Shown here in pieces: positions 55,518-64,000 of a DNA stretch of 64,000 nucleotides. Within the stretch, counting starts at the first letter, position 1, and each line of letters starts with the position of its first letter. Made by a program: the position numbers and the translations under genes. The notes below the pieces were generated by a model. The model was not told the DNA's origin, ran no database searches, and saw only the letters and a list, made by a program, of their open reading frames with translations. The stretch spans positions 62,001-126,000 of the forward strand of contig CAINMV010000004.1 of the NCBI GenBank assembly GCA_903850915.1. Direction: 5' to 3'. The stretch comes from an uncultured Bacteroidota bacterium. GTDB taxonomy: Bacteria > Bacteroidota > Bacteroidia > UKL13-3.

Positions 55518-56099
55518 ATGCCCAAATTTTCTCATTTTGACGACCACGCTAAGATTCCATTGAAGGGTTTTCATGAAGTAGGCATTGCGTCATACTTTCG
55601 CGTCTTTTCTAATAATCTTAACCAGCAGAACTCTTTAGCAGACAATAAAGCAAACATCATGATTTCAATAAACACCGTTGTATTATCTCTGGTGATTGGT
55701 TCATCGGCAAGAAATATAGAATATTGGGAAAATTTATTTATCCCTATACTAATGTTTGTTCTGACTTCGCTTTTAACTACTGTTTTTGCTGTGCTAGCTA
55801 CACGCCCCAATTTTATTAAGGGTAGCATCACTCAAGCAGATTTAGACAATAAGAAAACGACATTGTTATTTTTTGGAAACTTTACAAGTTTGTCGCTTCC
55901 CGATTTTGAAGATTGCATGTTAACGGTATTGAAAGAAGATGAATATCTATATCGCACCATACTAGCTGATTTTTATGGTCAAGGAATAGTGTTAAGGAAA
56001 AAGTATAATCTACTCAGCTATTCATACAATACTTTTTTAGTGGGAATAGTTTTATCGGTTATCGTTTTTATATATTACCAATATCACATTGTACATTGA
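55518..56099 (+). CDS. Pycsar-type membrane effector (PycTM, DUF5706), orphan
   Basis: Matches the family of Pycsar (pyrimidine cyclase anti-phage) transmembrane effectors, which permeabilise the inner membrane on binding cCMP/cUMP. Signature segments are ADNKANIMISIN (residues 41-52), ATRPN (94-98), LLFFGNF (116-122) and GIVLRKKYNLL (156-166). Three helices (about 47-62, 72-94, 171-188) frame a cytoplasmic helical part. Unlike a canonical system, no pyrimidine cyclase gene adjoins it; neighbours are a lipocalin and a DUF3050 gene, and the closest class III cyclase (42258-43790) has adenine-type residues. Activity as a defence effector is inferred from family. Confidence 0.82.
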   Translation: MPKFSHFDDHAKIPLKGFHEVGIASYFRVFSNNLNQQNSLADNKANIMISINTVVLSLVIGSSARNIEYWENLFIPILMFVLTSLLTTVFAVLATRPNFIKGSITQADLDNKKTTLLFFGNFTSLSLPDFEDCMLTVLKEDEYLYRTILADFYGQGIVLRKKYNLLSYSYNTFLVGIVLSVIVFIYYQYHIVH

Positions 56100-56166
56100 T
56101 AAATTCGCACAATCAGCTTGAAGCTTTCTGTTATTAGCTCGACGACATCGGAATTTATTTGACCGA

Positions 56167-56940
56167 CTATCGCTTCTCTAATTTACGAGATACGCCATCC
56201 CACAATGCGATTCTTCGATGTAATGATTGAATAATAGCTTCCTCTGCTTCTTTCCAAATTGCATCATCTTCGCCACAGAGATTAGCCGTCATTTGCAAGG
56301 CAAGATGACTATGGTGATCACCATCCACCTCAATATGTCGCTCGATATAATATTTAAAAATCGAAACACTATCAGGAAACCTCTTATGCATTTCATTAAT
56401 CAGAGAAACAAACATTCCAGGTATTAGATCCTCCCGGCCAAAGGTGAAAATAGCCGATTGCAAATACGGCTTATCACTGGCAATTATTTTGAAGGTGAAA
56501 TTTACAAACTCGATTGCCTCTTCTGGCGCGTTTGAAATTTTCAATGCCTCTTCTAAATTTCTATTTTTCTTTAGCTCTATTATAAATTTTTCTATCGCAT
56601 TCTTATCTGCACCACATTGTTTCATGGCATCTAAATATAATTCAAAATGGCTCTTTCGTTTACCATGTAAATCTATGTCAGATTCTTCCCCAACAACGAT
56701 TTCATTAATTAAATATCTAGAGTCGGCAGACCCAACTGGAAACCAAGGAACAGAGGTGCACGTTAGGTTGTTTTGCAATGTTTTAAGCAACGACATAAAA
56801 TCCCATACCGCGTAGATATGAAATTGCATAAACATCTTTAGGTCTTCAATATCATGGATTTGAGAATAAACCCTATGATTTATTATTTCTTGTCGCAAGG
56901 GCTCGATATGCTGTCTAATTCTGTCTATATGTGTGTTCAT
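56167..56940 (-). CDS. DUF3050 domain-containing protein, heme-oxygenase-like fold
   Basis: A 257-residue soluble helical protein. Family features are QFHIYAVWDFMSLLKTLQ (residues about 39-56), EIVVGEESDID (about 81-91), FTFGREDLIPGMF (about 167-179) and YYIERHIEVDGDHHSHLA (about 198-215). The His/Glu/Asp pattern would suit an iron centre in the heme-oxygenase/TenA-like superfamily. No biochemical function is known to me. It is convergent with the PycTM gene. Confidence 0.72.
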   Translation of the reverse strand: MNTHIDRIRQHIEPLRQEIINHRVYSQIHDIEDLKMFMQFHIYAVWDFMSLLKTLQNNLTCTSVPWFPVGSADSRYLINEIVVGEESDIDLHGKRKSHFELYLDAMKQCGADKNAIEKFIIELKKNRNLEEALKISNAPEEAIEFVNFTFKIIASDKPYLQSAIFTFGREDLIPGMFVSLINEMHKRFPDSVSIFKYYIERHIEVDGDHHSHLALQMTANLCGEDDAIWKEAEEAIIQSLHRRIALWDGVSRKLEKR

Positions 56941-57081
56941 ATTGTCTAATTTGATGAAATCTAGTATGATTAAAATTTATAATAAACTCCAATTTGTTGG
57001 AATAAATGTAATTATATTTCTAGCTCATTTTTTAAATAACTTCTTTAATAATTATTTTATAATGGATTTTACTACATAATT

Positions 57082-57135
57082 TTTAGGGGCACTAAAAAAC
57101 AGATGCACTTGCAAAATGTTTAAAGTACCCCTAAA
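57082..57135. repeat. 54-bp nested imperfect palindrome downstream of katG
   Basis: Outer arms TTTAGGGG/CCCCTAAA (57082-57089, 57128-57135), then ACT/AGT, AAACA/TGTTT, and a TGCA...TGCA core (57104-57113), each separated by one to three unpaired bases. It lies 25 bases past the katG stop. No clear U-tract follows, so it may be a terminator, an mRNA-stabilising stem or a small repetitive element. Confidence 0.55.
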
Positions 57136-57159
57136 TCAATATTGTATATTTCAGTACAA

Positions 57160-59762
<2,603 letters not shown>

Positions 59763-59778
59763 TTTACAATTAAATGCT

Positions 59779-59802
59779 AATTATTATGCAAAGATAATAA
59801 TT
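59779..59802. promoter_or_regulatory. PerR/Fur-type operator: perfect 9-6-9 palindrome over the perR-katG promoter
   Basis: Arms AATTATTAT (59779-59787) and ATAATAATT (59794-59802) around GCAAAG. The reverse-strand -7 element TATCTTTG (59789-59796) lies inside it. The arms resemble the PerR box half-site TTATAAT but with a six-base instead of one-base centre. Confidence 0.6.
59789..59796 (-). promoter_or_regulatory. -7 promoter element TATCTTTG for perR-katG
   Basis: Full consensus TATCTTTG followed by C on the reverse strand, 26 bases before the perR ATG, giving a leader of about 20 bases. Covered by the palindrome described above, so a bound repressor would block polymerase. Confidence 0.55.
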
Positions 59803-59961
59803 CCTATTTAGGATAAATTATTTTTATAAAAAGTTATTCGCCTAGTAAAAGAGATTTTTTACGCAATGTTCTTTAAGGATTCGTGGATATGACCCATTTA
59901 AAGGCATTATAGCCAATACTATATTCATTTATAGCATTTTTGTCAAGAAAAATATGAATAG

Positions 59962-59994
59962 CAAGAAGTTTTAAAAACAAGAAGTTTTTAAAAA
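59962..59994. repeat. Short tandem duplication
   Basis: Two adjacent copies of CAAGAAGTTTTAAAAA (59962-59977; second copy 59978-59994 with one extra T) in the gap between perR and the next gene. Probably slippage-derived and without known function. Confidence 0.6.
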
Positions 59995-60043
59995 TAGCCA
60001 ACGCCAAAAAGATGTGTAGAAATTTTAATGTGATAATCAGCTT

Positions 60044-60310
60044 CTAAAACTGTTTCATAAGGTTGAAGTACTCAACACTTTTTTTCAGTTTCATTAATGG
60101 AAGTTGTTCCATTTTTTCTTTTACACTTGCTTCATCCATATCCTTAAAAATAAGTATAGCTCCGTTTCTGGCTTGCCTTAAAAATAAGTGCTCTATAATT
60201 CCTTCGGCTTTCCATTGAGCAACAATTTCTTGCTCATGTTTAAGAATTTCTTGAAAATTCTCTGGAAGGTTGTCGGTATCGATGGTTAAGATTACTTGAA
60301 CTCTGTTCAT
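60044..60310 (-). CDS. Muconolactone isomerase-like small protein (dimeric alpha+beta barrel)
   Basis: An 88-residue protein with the ferredoxin-like fold pattern of the muconolactone delta-isomerase/YciI-type superfamily: VQVILTIDTDNLPENF as strand 1, EIVAQWKAEGIIEHLFLRQ (helix then strand), GAILIFKDMDEASVKEKMEQ (strand then helix) and LPLMKLKKSVEYFNLM at the end. Catalytic role unknown; a small-molecule isomerase or monooxygenase-like protein is possible. It is 60 bases downstream of another small gene on the same strand. Confidence 0.6.
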   Translation of the reverse strand: MNRVQVILTIDTDNLPENFQEILKHEQEIVAQWKAEGIIEHLFLRQARNGAILIFKDMDEASVKEKMEQLPLMKLKKSVEYFNLMKQF

Positions 60311-60370
60311 GGTTTGTTGTTGATTTTTTTATGACTTTAATTGTAATTTGATCGAATTAAATACTTTTTT

Positions 60371-60631
60371 CTATTTAGTTGGTATTTTCATGGAATATAT
60401 CATATTATTTCGAAATCCATGACTATGAAAAGAATGTTTAAAAGCCCGGTCTTGGGTTAATTCTCTTGAAGCAACTTTTAGCATAATGAATACAGGGGTG
60501 TGATATATTGGATTTACCTTACCTGATGATGTTAAATCAAAATATGTGAAACCCTCTAAAATTAAATTTCCCATATCTTTTAATGCTACACCCCAAGCAT
60601 AATATTTCAAAATTACCGCCTTATCCTTCAT
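60371..60631 (-). CDS. Small protein of unknown function, possibly YciI-like
   Basis: An 86-residue protein; AWGVALKDMGNLILEGFTYF followed by a basic strand and HSFHSHGFRNNMIYSMKI has the order expected of a short alpha+beta (YciI-like) domain, but the usual YciI Asp/His signature is absent. I cannot assign a family with confidence. Same strand as the ene-reductase gene upstream and the isomerase-like gene downstream, spaced 60-80 bases, suggesting one transcript. Confidence 0.45.
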   Translation of the reverse strand: MKDKAVILKYYAWGVALKDMGNLILEGFTYFDLTSSGKVNPIYHTPVFIMLKVASRELTQDRAFKHSFHSHGFRNNMIYSMKIPTK

Positions 60632-60712
60632 CGATAGTTGGATTCTTCCAGCCTTCTAATTTTTGAACTAAAATAACAAAAACCTACAATTTTTTTGCAT
60701 TTAAATTTTCAA

Positions 60713-61792
60713 TCATTCAGCTAAAAAAGGATAATCAATATATCCCTTATCTTGTCCACCATACATCGTTGTTCTGTCTGGGCTATTTAATTCGAAATTT
60801 AATTCAAATCGTCGTGGTAAATCGGGATTAGCTAAAAATAATGTTCCATAAGAAATTAATTTAGCAATTCCCTTTTCAAGTTCTGCTTCACCTGTTTCTC
60901 TGGTATATCCGCAATTTGCAATAATCGTATGCTGTGTTAACTTTCCAAAGGCCTCTAAAGCGTTGGCTGGATAATCAGGGAATTTATCTGCCGGAAAAGG
61001 AACATTCATGATATGAATATAGGATAACGGCAATTTGTTAAGTTCATGTATTAATGAAGAAAACTGTTCAATTGGGTTATGATGGGATATATTGTTATAA
61101 GTGCTTGTTGGCGAAATGCGAATTGCAGCCTTTTCATTACCAATGGCATTCACCAATACTTGCATAATTTCTAAAACAAAACGATTTCTATTTTCGATAT
61201 TTCCTCCGTATTCGTCAGTTCGATTGTTTGCACTTTCTGCTAAAAATTGATTCGGCAAATAACCAAATGCAGCATGCAATTCAACACCATCAAAACCCGC
61301 TTCAATGGCATTTATTGCAGCCTGTTTATAGTCCGCAATTATACTATTAATCTCCTCCTTCTCAAGAGCCCGAGGTATTTCATAAGCTTTCATTCCATCC
61401 ATAGTAAAATGCTGTTGCCCTTGTATTGCAATCTCAGATGGTGCCACAGGCTGTTCTCCATCTTTCACAAGTGAATGGCCTACTCGACCCGTGTGCCATA
61501 GTTGAGCATAAATAACACCCCCTTTTTCATGTACCACTTGAGTCACTTTTTTCCATGCATTTACTTGTTCTGTAGTATATATTCCAGGCGTAAATGGACT
61601 TCCTATGGCTTGTTTCGAGATGTTTATAGCCTCGCTTATGATTAAGCCGGCGCTTACACGCTGGGCGTAATACAAAACAGTTGAATCACTTACAACACCT
61701 TCGATATTTGCACGAGAGCGTGTCATTGGGGCCATAACCATACTGTTTTTAAGTGTTTTATCACCTAGTCGAATCGCATTTAATAATTTCAT
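60713..61792 (-). CDS. Old Yellow Enzyme-family ene-reductase (NemA-like)
   Basis: FMN- and NADPH-dependent reductase of activated alkenes and nitro compounds. TIM barrel with VMAPMTRSRANIEG (residues 19-32), GVIYAQLWHTGRVGHS (about 93-108), FDGVELHAAFGYLPNQFL (about 170-187, substrate His at the start of the H-A-A segment) and YGGNIENRNRF. Length 359 matches NemA. The gene is divergent from an HxlR regulator with interlocking promoters, so induction by an electrophile or quinone is likely; this is inference from similar pairs. Confidence 0.92.
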   Translation of the reverse strand: MKLLNAIRLGDKTLKNSMVMAPMTRSRANIEGVVSDSTVLYYAQRVSAGLIISEAINISKQAIGSPFTPGIYTTEQVNAWKKVTQVVHEKGGVIYAQLWHTGRVGHSLVKDGEQPVAPSEIAIQGQQHFTMDGMKAYEIPRALEKEEINSIIADYKQAAINAIEAGFDGVELHAAFGYLPNQFLAESANNRTDEYGGNIENRNRFVLEIMQVLVNAIGNEKAAIRISPTSTYNNISHHNPIEQFSSLIHELNKLPLSYIHIMNVPFPADKFPDYPANALEAFGKLTQHTIIANCGYTRETGEAELEKGIAKLISYGTLFLANPDLPRRFELNFELNSPDRTTMYGGQDKGYIDYPFLAE

Positions 61793-61814
61793 TGCTTACT
61801 TTTTAAAAATTGTA

Positions 61815-61845
61815 TTGCAAACGTACGTCCAATACTTTATTTTTG
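61815..61845 (+). promoter_or_regulatory. hxlR-side promoter TTGC-N19-TATTTTTG
   Basis: TTGC (61815-61818) plus exactly 19 bases plus TATTTTTG (61838-61845). Interlocks with the ene-reductase promoter on the other strand. Confidence 0.55.
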
Positions 61846-61848
61846 CAA
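61818..61848 (-). promoter_or_regulatory. Ene-reductase promoter TTGC-N19-TACGTTTG
   Basis: On the reverse strand TTGC (61845-61848), 19 bases, then TACGTTTG (61818-61825). Full match to the -7 consensus. Its elements coincide with those of the opposite promoter, so both cannot be occupied together. Confidence 0.6.
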
Positions 61849-61851
61849 GTA

Positions 61852-61875
61852 GTTACACTATTGTATAGTAGTAAC
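61852..61875. promoter_or_regulatory. Candidate HxlR operator (bulged palindrome)
   Basis: GTTAC-ACTAT, three bases TGT, then ATAGT-A-GTAAC: a perfect inner ACTAT/ATAGT repeat with outer GTTAC/GTAAC arms and one unpaired A. It begins six bases past the hxlR -7 element and next to the -33 of the ene-reductase promoter, a fitting place for repression of both. Confidence 0.5.
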
Positions 61876-61908
61876 CCTATGTAAAGCATTAAGTTAAATC
61901 AAAGTGTT

Positions 61909-62235
61909 ATGGTGAAAAATAAAATTCATGTTTCTGAAAAAAGTTGCTCGTTAAAAGATGTTTTAGATATTATTGGTGGAAAATGGGCTATGCCGATTAT
62001 CTATATTTTATCGAAAGGCACCATGCGTTTTAAAGAAATTGAAAGGAGCATTGAAGGCATTAATACGCGCATGTTGGTAAAAGAATTAAAGAATATGGAA
62101 GCCAATGGTATTATTACACGAGAAGTATTTGCTACTGTACCACCAACGGTTGAATACACCCTAACCTTTAAGGGTCAAAAATTATTACCAAGCATTGTAT
62201 CTCTCCATCATTGGGGTCAGGAGTTTACAAGGTAA
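61909..62235 (+). CDS. HxlR-family winged-helix regulator
   Basis: A 108-residue MarR-like DNA-binding protein. Pattern: CSLKDVLDIIGGKWAMPIIYIL (residues 13-34, in part), RFKEIERSIEGINTRMLVKELK (about 44-65) as the helix-turn-helix, and a winged strand ending LTFKGQKLLPSIVSLHHWG. The N-terminal Cys13 is the redox-sensing Cys of HypR/QorR-type regulators. Divergent from the ene-reductase gene and probably its thiol- or electrophile-responsive controller. Confidence 0.88.
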   Translation: MVKNKIHVSEKSCSLKDVLDIIGGKWAMPIIYILSKGTMRFKEIERSIEGINTRMLVKELKNMEANGIITREVFATVPPTVEYTLTFKGQKLLPSIVSLHHWGQEFTR

Positions 62236-62289
62236 TACTTTTAAGATTTAATTATTAATATGCGAACGCAATGGAATAATAACTAAAAT

Positions 62290-62661
62290 CTAGTTTTTAA
62301 TTGTGCTGGTTTTATGATAATAAACATAGGAAACAACTAACACAGCAAGTATTATAAGCGGAAAAAAAGTTTGAAAATTTATTCCATCCACTGCCCCGTG
62401 GCTAATACTTGCGAAAAGGAAGTCGAATAAAAAACCAGCATATGCCCATTCTTTAATTCGTTTAGGGAGCTGAGGGATAACCAAAATTAAGACACCTATA
62501 ATTTTAAAAATTACTAACGCGTTTCCAAAATAAATTGGATAACCCAAATGTCTAATTCCTTCTTGCGCTAATTCCGTTTGCGATGTTAATGCTGGCATTA
62601 CACCTTCAAATAAAAAAATCAAAATGGTAGATGCCCAGAAAATTATTTTATCTTTATTCAT
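62290..62661 (-). CDS. DoxX-like membrane protein
   Basis: A 123-residue protein with four predicted helices (about 6-26, 43-62, 70-88 and 95-113). Features such as GIRHLGYPIYFGNALVIFKIIGVLIL match the DoxX-like family seen in Bacteroidota. Function unresolved. A TATGTTTG -7 element (62727-62734, reverse strand) lies about 65 bases upstream. Confidence 0.75.
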   Translation of the reverse strand: MNKDKIIFWASTILIFLFEGVMPALTSQTELAQEGIRHLGYPIYFGNALVIFKIIGVLILVIPQLPKRIKEWAYAGFLFDFLFASISHGAVDGINFQTFFPLIILAVLVVSYVYYHKTSTIKN

Positions 62662-62726
62662 TTCGTTTGATGATTATACAGTTGTTGTAAATTATAGCAG
62701 CAAATTTAAAAATTTATTTTATTTTG

Positions 62727-62734
62727 CAAACATA
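62727..62734 (-). promoter_or_regulatory. -7 promoter element TATGTTTG for the DoxX-like gene
   Basis: Full consensus on the reverse strand, followed by C. Leader of about 55-60 bases before ATG 62661. Confidence 0.4.
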
Positions 62735-62780
62735 AAATCCTTTGGTTATAAAAAAAATTCAAATAAAGCATGACCATATC

Positions 62781-63341
62781 TTACTTTAATTTCTCCGAAA
62801 ATTCCTGTAGTCTTTTCAATAAAAGCCCTTCTTGCTTTATTAATTCATCTTTTTCTTCCAGAGGATAATGCATTTTTAACCATACTGAAAAATTATCATC
62901 TGCTACCTTTATCGAAGTAAGATATTTTTGATATCCATCTATGGTATCGATTATTACAAGATTGATTTTTTCATCCTTACTCGTGATATTGAATTTCCAA
63001 ATTGGATATTCAACATGAAGATATTTTAAATAAAAACTTTGATCCTCAACTAAAATCTGATAGGGTTCTTTATCATTAATAACTTGAAGGATCTTAAACT
63101 TCCCATTATATGCCTTTGAGTAGGTTAAGTAATTATTAAGAAAAGTGAATTTGTTATTCGTGTATTTTGCGTAAGTGCGCAATAGTTGAAAATCTTCATG
63201 CAAAAGCGCTTCCAGGCTATCTTTTTGATAAATATTTAAAAAATTAAAAAATTTGCTCGCGTCCGTTGGAATACATTGACCTAAAACTTTAAAGCTAAGG
63301 AGTAAAAGTAAAATTTTTAGGCTTATTAATCTATATAGCAT
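62781..63341 (-). CDS. Secreted protein of unknown function (possible NTF2-like fold)
   Basis: Signal peptide (residues 1-21, ending VLGQ). The N-terminal FFNFLNIYQKDSLEALLHEDFQLL and a following hairpin have the length and pattern of SnoaL/NTF2-like proteins, which usually bind small molecules. The C-terminal third (KMHYPLEEKDELIKQEGLLLKRLQEF, in part) is helical and charged. No catalytic motif seen. Confidence 0.55.
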   Translation of the reverse strand: MLYRLISLKILLLLLSFKVLGQCIPTDASKFFNFLNIYQKDSLEALLHEDFQLLRTYAKYTNNKFTFLNNYLTYSKAYNGKFKILQVINDKEPYQILVEDQSFYLKYLHVEYPIWKFNITSKDEKINLVIIDTIDGYQKYLTSIKVADDNFSVWLKMHYPLEEKDELIKQEGLLLKRLQEFSEKLK

Positions 63342-63391
63342 ATGCTTTGAAATAGCTCTTACCCTATGATAGAAATGTTTATCAATTATAA

Positions 63392-63895
63392 CTATTGGTA
63401 AATGTACGGCTCGTTGTTATATGCCAGTTGTCTTACATTTTCAATGACTCTTTTCATGTAGGCTTTCCAAAATAAATTAGTAAATAAAAAACACAATGGA
63501 TATAGTAACGCAATATTCGAGTACATGGTATAGGTATACTCAATCAAGATTTTATTTTCATCAATTTGAGTTGTTTGCCACTCACCTTCGAATTTATAAA
63601 AGCCTAACATCCACGATTGAAATTTACTGACCTGAATTTTCCAATATTGATTTTCTTTCCGATCTAACACTTTATCTAAGGATACGAATCCTCCTTTTTG
63701 TGTCCATGACTTCTCTGCGTATACTCTTTTAGTAAATCCTGGCTTACCCCAATTTTCATCCTCGGTGCAATGTGTTACTTTAGGCATAACTCCATATCCA
63801 TTATGTATCTTGGAAACGTCACAAAGTATCGGTGTTTTAAATGCTCTTTCTAGAGAACAATTAAAAATAGTATTAATCTTAACCTTAGTTATCAT
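63392..63895 (-). CDS. SRPBCC/START-like domain protein
   Basis: A 167-residue protein with the SRPBCC helix-grip pattern: VKINTIFNCSLERAFKTPIL at the start, a mid-domain with alternating strands (FTKRVYAEKSW, WKIQVSKFQSWMLGFYKFEG), and a C-terminal helix ending in FWKAYMKRVIENVRQLA. Such proteins bind lipids or polyketides. Substrate unknown. A TAAATTTG element lies four bases before the ATG. It is the last gene before the window edge. Confidence 0.68.
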   Translation of the reverse strand: MITKVKINTIFNCSLERAFKTPILCDVSKIHNGYGVMPKVTHCTEDENWGKPGFTKRVYAEKSWTQKGGFVSLDKVLDRKENQYWKIQVSKFQSWMLGFYKFEGEWQTTQIDENKILIEYTYTMYSNIALLYPLCFLFTNLFWKAYMKRVIENVRQLAYNNEPYIYQ

Positions 63896-63899
63896 TTTT

Positions 63900-63907
63900 C
63901 AAATTTA
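63900..63907 (-). promoter_or_regulatory. -7 promoter element TAAATTTG for the SRPBCC gene
   Basis: Full TAnnTTTG match on the reverse strand, four bases from the ATG at 63895, predicting a leaderless transcript. No -33 TTTG 19 bases upstream. Confidence 0.4.
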
Positions 63908-64000
63908 AGTCCAAATAAACAAACAATTAGGGTTTTTCGAAATGTGATAATGAATGTCTTTAAAATTGAGCTATTTAAAGCAATACGGAATTATAGAAAT

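Overview
This AT-rich window looks like a chromosomal segment of a Bacteroidota bacterium. The evidence is a RicT (PSP1) gene beside holB, a TonB-dependent receptor, LutB-type Fe-S proteins, a secreted NagZ-like GH3/serine-hydrolase fusion, a DUF4340 protein, and many promoters that match the Bacteroidota -33/-7 pattern (TTTG, about 19 bases, TAnnTTTG) rather than -35/-10 boxes. No rRNA, tRNA, CRISPR array, insertion sequence or prophage gene was recognised.

Layout. 1-6425: heavy-metal efflux operon, CusA-type RND pump (entering from the left, broken by a frameshift), TolC-type outer-membrane channel and two successive membrane-fusion adaptors with heavy-metal-binding domains. 6442-13332: small cytochrome b5-like protein, antitoxin-like small protein, Snf2 helicase, uvrC and rarA. 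13548-17890: secreted GH3/serine-hydrolase fusion and leucyl aminopeptidase. 18019-26683: rfbB, galE and a GtrA protein (sugar-nucleotide/envelope group), a KtrA-like K+ regulator, udk, ftsK and an Fe-S membrane oxidoreductase. 26833-32968: two small envelope proteins, DMT transporter, dicarboxylate symporter, LEA14-like protein, panC, lutB. 33024-37260: DUF4340 protein, ricT with an Asn/Pro-rich tail, holB, HU. 38021-46052: dnaX, a broken glycosyltransferase, fabI, TPR protein, adenylate cyclase, rpoN, membrane protein. 46147-50097: TonB receptor with a small partner protein, then menC. 50356-54212: a more AT-rich accessory stretch with two O-methyltransferases resembling the macrolide-sugar enzymes MycF and MycE, a GNAT and an acyltransferase. 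54496-64000: lipocalin, an orphan Pycsar-type membrane effector (PycTM), DUF3050 protein, perR-like/katG operon, ene-reductase divergent from an HxlR regulator, DoxX-like and SRPBCC proteins.

Most notable. (a) dnaX has a run of ten A directly after the clamp-loader domains, and a slip of one base either way meets a stop within three codons: the signature of programmed slippage making gamma beside tau. (b) A PerR-like regulator keeps all five regulatory metal ligands but lost three of four structural-zinc cysteines; it sits in an operon with katG under a promoter buried in a perfect 9-6-9 palindrome. (c) The ene-reductase/HxlR pair is served by face-to-face promoters whose -7 and -33 elements interlock. 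(d) An orphan Pycsar effector has no cyclase beside it. (e) Several genes carry a TAnnTTTG element only 4-7 bases before the start codon, implying leaderless mRNAs. Two genes (cusA, GT2) are each broken by what looks like loss of one A from a short A-run, so assembly error should be excluded before calling them pseudogenes.
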